Origin: Pseudonocardia terrae
GTDB taxonomy: Bacteria > Actinomycetota > Actinomycetes > Mycobacteriales > Pseudonocardiaceae
Direction of reading: 5' to 3'
Length of the DNA stretch: 64,000 nt
Assembly: GCF_021343995.1 (NCBI RefSeq)
Contig: NZ_JAJTTE010000031.1
Span: forward strand, 25,914-89,913
In this document: piece after piece, positions 17,473 to 27,293 of the stretch
How the letters are laid out: each line of letters opens with the position of its first letter
Position numbering within the stretch: the stretch's first letter is position 1
Program-made: the position numbers and the translations under genes
Notes under the pieces: generated by a model
What the model saw: the letters and a program-made list of their open reading frames with translations, nothing else
What the model was told of the DNA's origin: nothing
Databases searched by the model: none

Positions 17473-18531
17473 TCAGAGCCGGTCGAGGAGGGCGCGGGTG
17501 AACTCCGCGGTGCCGGCCGCGCCGCCGAGGTCCCGGGTGCGGACGCCGTCGGCGAGCTGGGCCCGCATGGCGCCGACCACCTCGGCGCCCGCCTCCGGGT
17601 GCCCCAGGTGGTCGAGCAGCATCGCGGCGGACCAGATGGCGCCCAACGGGTTCGCGAGGTCCTTGCCGGCGATGTCCGGGGCGGAGCCGTGTACCGGCTC
17701 GAACATCGACGGGAACTCCCGCTCCGGGTTCAGGTTGCCCGACGGCGCGATCCCGATGGAGCCCGCGACCGCGGCGGCGAGGTCGGACAGGATGTCGCCG
17801 AACAGGTTCGAGGCCACGATCACGTCGAAGTCCGCGGGCCGGAGCACCAGCTTGGCGGCGAGGGCGTCGATGTGCTCGCTGCGCAGCGCGACCCCGGGGT
17901 GCGCGGCCGCCCGCTCGGCCACCACCTCGTCCCAGAACGGCATGGTGTGCACGATGCCGTTGGACTTGGTCGCCGAGGTCACGTGCCCGCGCCGGGACTC
18001 GGCCAGGCCGAAGGCGTAGTCGGCGATCCGGGTGATCCCGGCCCGCGTGAACACCGCCTCCTGCACGGCCAGCTCCGAGGCCAGGCCGCGGTTCATCCGG
18101 CCGCCGATCTCGGAGTACTCGCCCTCGGCGTTCTCCCGGACGACCACGAAGTCGACCTCGCCGGACTTCGCGCCGGACAGCGGGGACGGCACGCCGTCGA
18201 GCACCGCGATCGGCCGCAGGTTGACGTACTGCGCGAACGCGCGGCGGATCGGGATCAGCAGGCCCCACAGCGACACGTGGTCCGGGACGCCGGGCCAGCC
18301 GACCGCTCCGAGCAGGATCGCGTCGTGCGACCGGATCCGGTCGAGGCCGTCGGCCGGCATCATCGCGCCCTCGTGCGCGTAGCGCTCGCAGGACCAGTCG
18401 AACCCGTCGTAGGCGAAGGAGATCCCGTGCCGGCGGCCGACGGCGTCGAGCACGGCGGTCGCCGGCGGGAGCACCTCCTGCCCGATTCCGTCGCCGGGGA
18501 TGAGCGCGATCCGGTAGGTCGTTCCCGCCAT
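17473..18531 (-). CDS. Tartrate / D-malate / isopropylmalate-type dehydrogenase
   Basis: 352 residues from ATG 18531, chosen because GTGAGG lies just upstream and homologues begin near the IPGDGIG loop (residues 11-17). The isocitrate/isopropylmalate dehydrogenase fold is clear: LLGAVGWP, NLRPIAVLDGVPSPL, VRENAEGEYS, ATKSNGIVHTMPFWDE, NLFGDILSDL and FEPVHGSAPDIAGKDLANP. The YxxIGG and TKSNG patterns favour the tartrate dehydrogenase/D-malate dehydrogenase branch over LeuB. It oxidatively decarboxylates a 2-hydroxy acid with NAD+ and a divalent metal. Divergent from the Baeyer-Villiger monooxygenase gene. The exact substrate is unresolved. Confidence 0.87.
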   Translation of the reverse strand: MAGTTYRIALIPGDGIGQEVLPPATAVLDAVGRRHGISFAYDGFDWSCERYAHEGAMMPADGLDRIRSHDAILLGAVGWPGVPDHVSLWGLLIPIRRAFAQYVNLRPIAVLDGVPSPLSGAKSGEVDFVVVRENAEGEYSEIGGRMNRGLASELAVQEAVFTRAGITRIADYAFGLAESRRGHVTSATKSNGIVHTMPFWDEVVAERAAAHPGVALRSEHIDALAAKLVLRPADFDVIVASNLFGDILSDLAAAVAGSIGIAPSGNLNPEREFPSMFEPVHGSAPDIAGKDLANPLGAIWSAAMLLDHLGHPEAGAEVVGAMRAQLADGVRTRDLGGAAGTAEFTRALLDRL

Positions 18532-18653
18532 GCCCTCACCTTGGCAGCCCGCCCCCCGCCGCGCTGGGGGAGCCGACCGCACCTCGGCTTTGAGGCAGGT
18601 GCATCTGGCGGATCACCGCGGCGTCGCGCAGAGTGGGGTGTCGGGAGGGAACG

Positions 18654-20276
18654 ATGACGTTTCGCAACGGTTCGGGGACGGACCCGGACACGCAGCTCGA
18701 CGTGGTGGTGATCGGCGCGGGGTTCTCCGGCCTCTACGCCCTGCACCGGCTGCGCGGCGAGGGCTTCCGGGTACGGCTGCTCGAGCAGGGCGGCGGGGTC
18801 GGCGGCACGTGGTACTGGAACCGGTACCCGGGCGCGCGGTGCGACTCCGAGAGCTACTACTACTCGTACTCGTTCGACGAGGAGCTCCAGAAGGAATGGG
18901 AGTGGACGGAGCGGTATCCGGAACACTTCGAGATCCGTGCCTACCTGGAGCACGTCGCCGAGCGCTTCGACCTGTACCGCGACATCGACCTGCACACCCG
19001 GGTCGAGTCCGCGGAGTTCGACGACGCCACCACCACGTGGACGGTGCGCACCGGTGAGCGCACGCTGACCTGCCGGTTCCTGGTCACGGCCGTGGGCTGC
19101 CTGTCCACGGCGAACGTCCCGGACATCCCCGGGCTGGACACCTTCGCCGGCGAGTGGTTCCACACCGGGCGCTGGCCGCACGAGGGCGTGGACCTCGCCG
19201 GGAAGCGGGTCGGGATCGTCGGGACCGGCTCGACGGGGATCCAGGCGGTGCCGGTGGTCGCGGAGCAGGCCGCGCACCTGACCGTGTTCCAGCGCACCGC
19301 GAACTACAGCATCCCCGCCCGCAACGGCCCCGTCTCCGCCGCGGAGCGGGCCGAGGTGAAGGCGCGCTACGACGAGATCCGGCGGATCCAGCGGGAGTCG
19401 ACGAACGGCCACCCGTTCCTGATCAGCGAGGTCTCGGCGCTCGAGGTCGACGACGCCGAGCGGACCGCGATCTACGAGCAGGCCTGGGAGCGAGGGAGCC
19501 TGAAGTTCCGGGCCTCCTTCGCCGACCTGCTGACCAGCCGGGAGGCCAACGACACGGCGTCGGACTTCATCCGGGACAAGATCCGCGCGGTCGTCCGCGA
19601 CCCGGGGACGGCGGAGAAGCTCACCCCGCGCGACCACGGCTTCGCCACCAAGCGCCCACCGATCGACACGGACTACTTCGAGGCCTACAACCGGCCGAAC
19701 GTCTCCCTGGTCGACGTGCGCGCCGACCCGATCCGCGAGATCACCCCGGCCGGGATCCGCACGAGCGAGGAGCACCCGCTCGACGTGATCATCTTCGCCA
19801 CGGGCTTCGACGCGATGACGGGCCCGCTGCTCGGGTTCGACATCCGCGGCGCGGGTGGGATCCCGCTGCGGGACAAGTGGTCCGCGGGCCCGGTGACGCA
19901 CCTCGGGCTGCAGGTCGCCGGCTTCCCCAACCTGTTCACGATCACCGGGCCGGGCAGCCCGTCGGTGCTGTGCAACATGCCGACCGCGATCGAGCAGCAC
20001 GTGGAGTGGATCGCGGACTGCCTCATGCACCTGCGGGAGAAGGGGATCTCCCGCATGGAGACCACGGAGGAGGCCGAGCGGGACTGGGTGGCGCACGTCA
20101 ACGAGGTGGCGCACCGGACGTTGCTGCCGCAGGCGTCGACGTCGTGGTACCTGGGGGCGAACGTCCCCGGCAAGCCGCGGGTGTTCATGCCCTACGCGGG
20201 CGGGTTCGCGGCCTACGCACGGACCTGCGCGGAGGTCGCGGAGAACGGCTACGAGGGCTTCGTGCTCTCCGCCTGA
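18654..20276 (+). CDS. Type I Baeyer-Villiger monooxygenase
   Basis: 540 residues from ATG 18654 with GGGAGGG at 4-5 nt. Two Rossmann motifs (GAGFSG 21-26 and GTGSTG 190-195) flank the BVMO fingerprint FAGEWFHTGRWP (164-175), which is intact. GGTWYWNRYPGARCD and ATGFDAMTG are also typical of the cyclohexanone/phenylacetone monooxygenase group. The enzyme uses NADPH and O2 to insert oxygen next to a ketone, giving esters or lactones. It faces away from the dehydrogenase gene at 17473, so a shared regulator in the 122-bp gap is possible. Its 3' end overlaps the convergent MFS gene by 28 bp. Confidence 0.92.
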   Translation: MTFRNGSGTDPDTQLDVVVIGAGFSGLYALHRLRGEGFRVRLLEQGGGVGGTWYWNRYPGARCDSESYYYSYSFDEELQKEWEWTERYPEHFEIRAYLEHVAERFDLYRDIDLHTRVESAEFDDATTTWTVRTGERTLTCRFLVTAVGCLSTANVPDIPGLDTFAGEWFHTGRWPHEGVDLAGKRVGIVGTGSTGIQAVPVVAEQAAHLTVFQRTANYSIPARNGPVSAAERAEVKARYDEIRRIQRESTNGHPFLISEVSALEVDDAERTAIYEQAWERGSLKFRASFADLLTSREANDTASDFIRDKIRAVVRDPGTAEKLTPRDHGFATKRPPIDTDYFEAYNRPNVSLVDVRADPIREITPAGIRTSEEHPLDVIIFATGFDAMTGPLLGFDIRGAGGIPLRDKWSAGPVTHLGLQVAGFPNLFTITGPGSPSVLCNMPTAIEQHVEWIADCLMHLREKGISRMETTEEAERDWVAHVNEVAHRTLLPQASTSWYLGANVPGKPRVFMPYAGGFAAYARTCAEVAENGYEGFVLSA

Positions 20277-21562
20277 TCGGCGCGGCGCGGCGTTCTCGTG
20301 GGGAGCGCCGCGGCGCCCGCGATGATCACCAGCCCGGCGAGGGGGACGACGAGCAGGCCGGCGCGCAGCGAGGTCGCGTCGGCCACCAGCCCGACGACCG
20401 GCGGCGCCACCAGGAACCCGATCCGCAGCAGCCAGCTGACGACCGTCAGGCCGGCCCCGGTGGGCAGCCCCGGCAGCTCGTCGGCCGCGTGCATGGCGGC
20501 GGGGATCAGCGTCGCGACCCCGAGCCCGGCCAGGCCGAACCCGACGATGGTGCCCGGGACCGTCGGGAAGGCCAGGGCCAGCCCCATCGCCACGACCACG
20601 ATCGCCGCGCCGCCCCGCGCCACCGCCCGCTGGCCGAAGCGGTCGACGAGCCGGTCGCCGACCACCCGGCCGAGGAACTCCAGCGCCTGCAGGGCCACGA
20701 ACCCGAGGCCCGCGACCGCGGCGGCCGCGCCGAGGCTGCCGGACAGGTAGACGGCCGCCCAGGAGGCGCCGGAGTCCTCGACCAGGGCGCCGGCCGAGGC
20801 GATCACCCCGAGGACCAGCACGACCAGCAGGGCGCGCCCGCCCGCTCGGGACCTCAGGCGCGCCGGCGACGCGGCGGGCTCGCGTTCGGCGTCGTCCGCG
20901 CCGGGGAGCAGGAAGCGGTACGCGACCAGCGCGACCGTCACGAAGACCGCGGCGGAGACGCCCAGGTGCAGGCCGAGGGGGAGCGCCAGCCCGGCCGCCG
21001 CGGACCCCATCAGCCCGCCCAGTACCGATCCGGCGCTCCAGGTGGCGTGGAAGGAGTTGAAGATCGAGCGGCCGTAGCGGCGCTGGACGCGCAGGGCGTG
21101 CGCGTTCTGCCCGACGTCGACCACCGCGTCCGCCGCTCCCGCCACGAACAGCGCCCCGGCCAGCAGGCCCCAGCTCGGGGCCAGCCCGGCGAGCAGGATG
21201 CCGACGGCCACCACGACCATGCCGAAGCTCGCCACCCGCGAAGAGCGGAACCGCCGGACCAGGGCCGACGCCGTCAGCCCCGCCAGCAGGGCCCCGAGCG
21301 GGAAGGCGGCCACGGCCGTGCCCAGCTGCGCGTTGCTCAGGTCGAGCGAGGCCTTGATCTCGGGGTAGCGGGGCAGCAGGTTCGCGAAGACCGCCCCGTT
21401 GGTGAGGAAGACGGCGGCGACCGCGATCCGCGCCCGCCGCTCCGTCCGCCCCGGTCTCGTCGTGCCGGTGTCCCCGGTCGTGCCGCTCGCCATCGGGAGG
21501 AAGCGTACGGAACGGGACGGGGGTTCCGCCTGCCGGTTCGGCGGTGGGGCGGCGGACGTCAC
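20249..21562 (-). CDS. MFS transporter
   Basis: 437 residues from GTG 21562 (AGGAA about 9 nt upstream). An internal ATG at 21493 would drop 23 residues but has no Shine-Dalgarno. Twelve TM segments are visible, with NGAVFANLLPRYPEIK in TM1, DVGQNAHALRVQRRYGRSIFNSFHATWSAGS in the TM4-5 region (a signature of the YbjJ/FucP-like branch) and GDRLVDRFGQR before TM8-9. Full length, unlike the transporter at 9220. Substrate unknown; members of this branch export or import small organic compounds. Convergent with the BVMO gene. Confidence 0.82.
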   Translation of the reverse strand: MTSAAPPPNRQAEPPSRSVRFLPMASGTTGDTGTTRPGRTERRARIAVAAVFLTNGAVFANLLPRYPEIKASLDLSNAQLGTAVAAFPLGALLAGLTASALVRRFRSSRVASFGMVVVAVGILLAGLAPSWGLLAGALFVAGAADAVVDVGQNAHALRVQRRYGRSIFNSFHATWSAGSVLGGLMGSAAAGLALPLGLHLGVSAAVFVTVALVAYRFLLPGADDAEREPAASPARLRSRAGGRALLVVLVLGVIASAGALVEDSGASWAAVYLSGSLGAAAAVAGLGFVALQALEFLGRVVGDRLVDRFGQRAVARGGAAIVVVAMGLALAFPTVPGTIVGFGLAGLGVATLIPAAMHAADELPGLPTGAGLTVVSWLLRIGFLVAPPVVGLVADATSLRAGLLVVPLAGLVIIAGAAALPTRTPRRADQAESTKPS

Positions 21563-21625
21563 GGCGGGGTTCCTGTCGCCTCGAGGCCGCTTCGAGACCA
21601 GGTGAGGGGGTAGCCCGGAACCATG

Positions 21626-21640
21626 ACCGACCGGGTCGGT
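21626..21640. promoter_or_regulatory. Perfect 15-bp palindrome (candidate TetR-type operator)
   Basis: ACCGACC-G-GGTCGGT is a perfect 7-1-7 inverted repeat 41 bp before the TDT-family gene start. Palindromes with ACCGACC arms are typical of TetR-family operators in actinobacteria. No regulator gene adjoins it. Confidence 0.45.
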
Positions 21641-21681
21641 ACCCCGCAGCGGAGGGCGCCACGGGCGCTGCTCGTGACGTG

Positions 21682-22713
21682 ATGCGGCACGGACCCCCGC
21701 CGGACGCGTTCGCGGTGGTGATGGCCACCGGGATCCTCGCCGTCGCCGCGACCGCGCAGCGCTACCGGCCCTTCGCGCTGGTCCTGTTCTGGATCGCGGC
21801 GGCCGCGTTCGTCGTGCTGCTCGGCTGGGTCGCCGTCGGTGCGCCCGGCGGGGCGCGACGGCTCAGGCAGGAGGCGCGTACGCCGGACGTGGCGCTGCGG
21901 TCGTTCACCTTCGTGGCGGGGGCGACGGTGCTCGCGGCGGCCGTGCAACAGCTCTTCGGCGGCCCGGGTTGGGCGGTGGAGCTGCTCGCGGCGGCGGGGT
22001 TCGCCGTCTGGCTGGTCCTGCTGCCGCTCGCGGTGTCCGACGTGCGGGCGCGGCGGCTGCAGGAGCTGCGCGACCAGGTGCACGGCGCGTGGCTGCTCGT
22101 CTCCGTCGGCACGTCGGGGCTCGCCACGGCCGCCGCGGACCTCGCCGTGCGTCTGCACGTCCGCGTGCTGGTCGCCGCCGCCGCGGCGCTGTGGATCCTC
22201 GCCGTCCTGCTCTACCTGCTGCTCGTGGCCCTGGTGATCTGGCGGCTGACCAGCGAACCGCTGACGCCGGACGAGGTCACCCCGGACAGCTGGGTGCTGA
22301 TGGGCGCGCTCGCGATCAGCGCCCTGACCGGCAACCACGTGCAGGCGGCCCTGGCCGCGTTCGGCGCCACCCCGGGCGCGGCCGCCGCGCACGGGCTCAC
22401 CGTGGCCGCGCAGATCGCGGCGATGGCGTGGATCGTCCCGCTGCTCGTCGCCGAGGTGTGGACGGCGGGAAGGATCCCGGGCTTCCTGTCCTACCGGGGG
22501 TCCTGGTGGGCGGCCGTGTTCCCGCTCGGCATGTTCTCCGCCGCCTCGGCCGCGACCGCCCGCACCTGGCCGCTCGCGCCGCTCACCACCCTGTCGCTGG
22601 TGATGTTCTGGAACGCGCTGGCGCTCTGGGCCATCGTGGCGGGCGGGCTCCTCCACCAGGGCGCCGACCGCCTGCTCCGCATCAGGCGGGCGGCACGACC
22701 CGACCTCCGCTGA
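21682..22713 (+). CDS. TDT-family (TehA/SLAC1-like) transporter
   Basis: 343 residues from ATG 21682 (a GTG directly before is equally possible; no strong ribosome binding site is seen). About ten TM segments, starting PPDAFAVVMATGILAVAA, matching the tellurite-resistance/dicarboxylate transporter family, in which PxxFxxVMATGIxS in TM1 is characteristic. Further hydrophobic blocks include WWAAVFPLGMFSAASAATA and LVMFWNALALWAIVAGG. Members move C4-dicarboxylates, sulfite or anions or give tellurite resistance. Substrate not assignable. A perfect palindrome upstream suggests repression by a TetR-type protein. Confidence 0.8.
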   Translation: MRHGPPPDAFAVVMATGILAVAATAQRYRPFALVLFWIAAAAFVVLLGWVAVGAPGGARRLRQEARTPDVALRSFTFVAGATVLAAAVQQLFGGPGWAVELLAAAGFAVWLVLLPLAVSDVRARRLQELRDQVHGAWLLVSVGTSGLATAAADLAVRLHVRVLVAAAAALWILAVLLYLLLVALVIWRLTSEPLTPDEVTPDSWVLMGALAISALTGNHVQAALAAFGATPGAAAAHGLTVAAQIAAMAWIVPLLVAEVWTAGRIPGFLSYRGSWWAAVFPLGMFSAASAATARTWPLAPLTTLSLVMFWNALALWAIVAGGLLHQGADRLLRIRRAARPDLR

Positions 22714-22749
22714 CCCTTCCCTCGCGCTACGCGCCCGCCGATGCGGCCG

Positions 22750-23290
22750 TCAGGCGGCGGACGCCACGGCGGGCTCCAGGCCGACCGCCCGGCCGACGGC
22801 GCGGGCCAGCGCCCGGGCGTGGTCGCCGGCGGTCTCCCGCGCGACGGCGTCGTGCCGCCAGGCGATCACGCCGTCCGGCCGCACCAGCAGCGCCGAGCGC
22901 GGCCCGAGCCCGCAGCGACGGGCGATCCGGTCGCCGACGGCCGGGACCGTGACGGGCACCGGCAGGTGCGCGGCCGCGGTGCGCCAGTCGGCGTCCCCCG
23001 CTCCGGTGAACAGCGTGAACCCGGGCCCCAGCAGGTCCAGGGCGGCGCGGCGGCCGCCCTCGTCGCGCACCCAGACGTGCGGGAGGCGCTCGCCGGGCCG
23101 AGCGGACCCGGTCCCGACGTGGACGGCGCCGTCGGCGGCGTCGGTGGCGACCGTGCACGACCGGTAGGCCAGCCCGAGGTCACCGGTCAGCCCGTCGATC
23201 GGGTCGGGCCCACCCGGGCGCAGCGAACGCAGGGCCCGCGCCCGCCCGACCGGCTCGCGCTCCTCGGCCCTGACCGGCGTCGGCTTCCTC
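22750..23290 (-). pseudogene. FAD-dependent aromatic monooxygenase, C-terminal fragment
   Basis: Reading the minus strand from about 23274, one frame gives RAEEREPVGRARALRS, then PGERLPHVWVRDEGG and LDLLGPGFTLFTGAGD, ending at a TGA at 22752-22750. This is the end (about 175 residues) of a PheA/TfdB-type flavin monooxygenase: AERxPVG helix, linker and thioredoxin-like C-terminal domain with LLVRPDGVIAWR. The FAD and NADPH domains, about 350 residues, are absent and no start codon with a ribosome binding site leads the frame. It abuts the methyltransferase fragment in a different frame, so it is a deletion remnant. Confidence 0.7.
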
Positions 23291-23291
23291 G

Positions 23292-23467
23292 ACCGCAGCG
23301 CCGGGCAGGCCCGGGCCGAGCGCGGCGGCCTCGAGCAGCGCCGCGTCGTAGCCGGCGGCGGACGCCTCGAACTGCGCGGCCCGGGCCGCCCACAGCGGCC
23401 CCAGGTCCCCGCCCCACTGCGCCCACTGCTCGGCGTTCGACGCGGCCACGCCCGGGCCGGGCGCCAT
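23292..23467 (-). pseudogene. SAM methyltransferase, N-terminal fragment
   Basis: ATG 23467 overlaps the TGA of the upstream flavoprotein by one base (TGATG). The first 56 or so residues (NAEQWAQWGGDLGPLWAARA, QFEASAAGYDAALLEAAALG) match the N-terminus of UbiE/YcgJ-like class I methyltransferases, which should continue into VLDVGCGTG. Instead the SAM-binding motif never appears: the frame continues through Gly/Arg-rich out-of-frame text to a stop at 23180. The deletion joined it to the flavin monooxygenase fragment. It was presumably co-translated with the flavoprotein gene. Confidence 0.65.
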
Positions 23468-24879
23468 CAGACGCCGTGGAGCGGCAGCAGCGGCGGGCTG
23501 GTCCAGCGGGCGGCCGGGTCGAGCAGGCCGTCCGGGTCGACCTCGGCCCGCAGCGCGTCGAGCCGGGCGACGGTCTCCGGGCCGAACCCGGCCCGCAACC
23601 GCTCGACCGCCTCCGGGTCGACGCCCCCGGCGATGTTCGTCGTCGTGCCGCCGGTCGACCACGGCAGCATCCGCTCGACGATGGTGGCGAGGGCGCCGGA
23701 CACGTGCTCCGCGATCGGCGGCACCAGCATCCCGACGGAGTCCAGGAAGTACGGCGCGCTCCGCCCGGCCACCGCGTTGGGCACCGCCGGCGGCCGGGCG
23801 AAGGCCGCGCCCAGCAACCGGATCTCGCTCAGCACGAACGGCAGGCCGGCGGCGGGGGAGGTGGCCTCGGCGAACGCGTCGAGGGCCGCGTCGGGCAGCT
23901 TTGCCAGCAGGACCCCGCGGTCGACGAACGGCATCGGGTCGACCGGGTCGGCATGGATCGCGGCGAACGCGGGGACCGGCAGCGGACCGACCGCGTCGAG
24001 CAGGGGCTCGGGCAGCGCGGCGCGCAGGGGCGCGATCAGCCGCTCGCCCTCGGCGACGTCGCCGACGAACGCGAACCGGACGTGCACCACGGCCTTGCCG
24101 CGCAACGGCTCCGGCACCATCGGCAGGTCCGGCAGGTTGAGCCGGGCGACGGAGGGGTTGGCGGTCTCGGGCAGCGCCTCCGCCCAGTCCCGCCAGATCC
24201 GCAGGACGCGCGGGACGTCGGCCGTCGTGGCGTCGACGAAGATCCCGCCCCCGTACAGCGCGGGCACCTCGACGAGGTCGATGGTCATCGCGGTGACGAT
24301 CCCGAACGCCGCGCCGCCGCCGCGCAGGGCCCAGAACAGCTCGGGATCGTGCCCGGCGTCGACGGTGCGCAGTACGCCGTCGGGCGTCACGACGTCGATC
24401 GACCGGACGTTGTCCGCCGCCCAGCCGAAGGTCCGGCCGATCGGGCTCAGCCCGCCGCCGAGGGTGTAGCCGACGACACCGGCGCCCGGCGAGGAGCCGC
24501 ACAACCCGCCGAGGCCGTGCGGGGCCGCGGCGTCGAGGACCTGCTGCCAGCGCACCCCGGCGCCGAGGGTGGCGGTCCGGGACGCGGGGTCCACGGTGAG
24601 CGTGTCGAGGTCGGAGGTGACGACCAGCACCGTCCCGGGCCCTGCGGCCGCGGCCCCGTGCCCCGTGGCCTGCACCGCCACCCGTCGGCCCGTGGCGCGG
24701 GCGTACCCGACGGTCGCGACGACGTCCTGCGCGTCGGCCGCGCGGACCACGTAGTCCGGGCGGTGCTCGGTCGCGAGGTTGAAGCCGACGGCGGCGTCGG
24801 CGTAGCCCTGGTCGGCGGGCGCGAGCACCGCGCCCGTGACCAACGAGCCGAGCTCGGGGATGTCCGTGGTGAGGCTCAT
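23467..24879 (-). CDS. FAD-binding oxidoreductase, BBE-like, single-His FAD
   Basis: 470 residues from ATG 24879 (AGGAG 6 nt upstream). PCMH FAD domain covers residues 40-215: YVVRAADAQDVVATVGYAR, H74 in ATGHG (the 8-alpha-histidyl position), GYTLGGGLSPIGRTFGWAADN and FWALRGGGAAFGIVTAM. The Cys of the bicovalent group is replaced (GAGVRWQQV), so FAD should be singly linked, in contrast with the gene at 16002. The C-terminus ends in the short BBE-type helix. It headed an operon whose next gene, a methyltransferase, is now truncated; the original pathway may have been an oxidation/methylation tailoring step. Confidence 0.85.
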   Translation of the reverse strand: MSLTTDIPELGSLVTGAVLAPADQGYADAAVGFNLATEHRPDYVVRAADAQDVVATVGYARATGRRVAVQATGHGAAAAGPGTVLVVTSDLDTLTVDPASRTATLGAGVRWQQVLDAAAPHGLGGLCGSSPGAGVVGYTLGGGLSPIGRTFGWAADNVRSIDVVTPDGVLRTVDAGHDPELFWALRGGGAAFGIVTAMTIDLVEVPALYGGGIFVDATTADVPRVLRIWRDWAEALPETANPSVARLNLPDLPMVPEPLRGKAVVHVRFAFVGDVAEGERLIAPLRAALPEPLLDAVGPLPVPAFAAIHADPVDPMPFVDRGVLLAKLPDAALDAFAEATSPAAGLPFVLSEIRLLGAAFARPPAVPNAVAGRSAPYFLDSVGMLVPPIAEHVSGALATIVERMLPWSTGGTTTNIAGGVDPEAVERLRAGFGPETVARLDALRAEVDPDGLLDPAARWTSPPLLPLHGV

Positions 24880-24893
24880 GCGCTGCTCCTGTG

Positions 24894-24916
24894 CGTGATC
24901 GATCGTCCGTGATCGA
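24894..24916. promoter_or_regulatory. Direct repeat CGTGATCGA upstream of flavoprotein gene
   Basis: CGTGATCGA occurs at 24894-24902 and 24908-24916, 14 bp apart, just upstream of the minus-strand start at 24879. It may be an operator. No regulator gene is adjacent. Confidence 0.3.
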
Positions 24917-25025
24917 GCACGTATGGATCAGGGGTCCCGTTAACGCCCGTCGTCAAAGCTGGGGACGGGCTGCGGCGCGGGCAGGTGCGTACGTACCGCC
25001 CCGCGGCCTACTCCGAGAACGACGA

Positions 25026-25052
25026 CGGCCCCGGGCGGAGGGCCCGGGGCCG
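25026..25052. terminator. Strong orphan hairpin
   Basis: An 11-bp perfect G+C stem (25026-25036 with 25042-25052) and a GGAGG loop. No T tract follows on either strand and no gene ends here: the nearest, at 24879, is a start. It could end a transcript from the non-coding region or a long sigA read-through. Confidence 0.45.
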
Positions 25053-25387
25053 CGCGTCGGGAAGGGTCTGGTCCGCCGAGCACGTGGAGATCGAGGACTG
25101 TGTCCTGTCCGGGAAGGGCCGCTGTCGAACGTTCGCGGAGCTCTGTCGAACCGCTCGATCGGGAGAGGGTCGGCGTTACGGCCGCTCTTCGACCACGATC
25201 GCGTGCGAACGGCGCGGACCCGCCGACGCAGTCAGCGCCGCGCCCGGGATGCAGACCTACGCCGCTGCCGTGGACGAGCCGGAGCTTGCCGGTCCATCAC
25301 AGGTGATCAACCTGTACGGGTCCGAGACAGCTGATCAACGGCGCGGGCTCCGGCCCTCGGCTCACGACAGGAGAACGTGGCCCACAA

Positions 25388-25695
25388 GATCACTTTTCAT
25401 GGAGGCGAAGCGTCGAAATCCGACCGTGCCGGTCCACGACCAATGATCATGCCAGAGCCGGGTCGCTTGATCAGCCGTCATGGACGCGCAGGGTCGGAAT
25501 ACGACCGTGCCGGTCCACGACCAATGATCATGTCCAGAGCCGGGTCGCTTGATCAGCTGTCGTGGACGCGCAGGGTCGGAATCCGACGGTGCCGGTCCAC
25601 GACCAATGATCATGTCCAGAGCCGGGTCGCTTGATCAGCCGTCATGGACGCGCAGGGTCGGAATACGACCGTGCCGGTCCACGACCAATGATCAT
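25388..25695. repeat. Array of four 65-bp imperfect palindromes
   Basis: Units at 25467-25531, 25549-25613 and 25631-25695 are nearly identical, and a degenerate one occupies 25388-25450. Each starts TTGATCA and ends TGATCAT, with arms GTCRTGGAC and GTCCACGAC and an inner hairpin GGTCG-GAATA-CGACC, so each can fold as one long stem. In the third unit the inner stem is GTCGG-AAT-CCGAC, changed on both sides but still pairing. Conserved 16-17-bp spacers (CCAGAGCCGGGTCGC) separate units, period 81-82 bp. Both strands are open for several frames but nothing resembles a protein. It lies beyond the 3' end of sigA. Confidence 0.85.
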
Positions 25696-25751
25696 GACCG
25701 AGAGAGGAGGCATCCGGGCGACCCCGCCGGGCTTCGTCACGGTCACGTTCA

Positions 25752-25775
25752 CCGCCGGGGTCTGATCCCCGGCGG
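25752..25775. terminator. 9-bp stem hairpin between array and sigA
   Basis: CCGCCGGGG (25752-25760) and CCCCGGCGG (25767-25775) form a perfect stem with a 6-nt loop. It may be a second terminator for sigA. From 25776 to 25863 no gene or other structure was seen. Confidence 0.4.
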
Positions 25776-25863
25776 CGATACTGCCCGGCCTGGCACCCCA
25801 ACGGCACGTCGACGCAATCTCCTCACGGACGTCCACGCGCGGGACCGGCGTGCTTGTCCGAAG

Positions 25864-25905
25864 TTCGGGCCTGCGACCCGCATACGTGCAGGTCACAGGC
25901 CCGAA
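25864..25905 (-). terminator. sigA terminator hairpin
   Basis: TTCGGGCCTG pairs with CAGGCCCGAA (10 bp), and the interior continues with GACC/GGTC and GCA/TGC around a TACG loop, so most of 42 nt folds into one stem. It starts 12 bp after the sigA stop on the minus strand. No T tract, as is common in actinobacteria. Confidence 0.65.
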
Positions 25906-25916
25906 AGTGATCCGTC

Positions 25917-27293
<1,377 letters not shown>

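Noticed and set aside
24985..25446. 153-codon plus-strand frame upstream of the repeat array
   Set aside because: It has no recognisable domain, runs into the repeats and contains the orphan hairpin; treated as non-coding.
25388..25695. CRISPR array
   Set aside because: The 65-bp units are long palindromes, and the 16-17-bp intervals are themselves conserved, unlike spacers. No cas genes are in the window.
25642..25896. Short minus-strand protein between the array and sigA
   Set aside because: Half of it is translated palindromic repeat; no ribosome binding site and no similarity to a known family.
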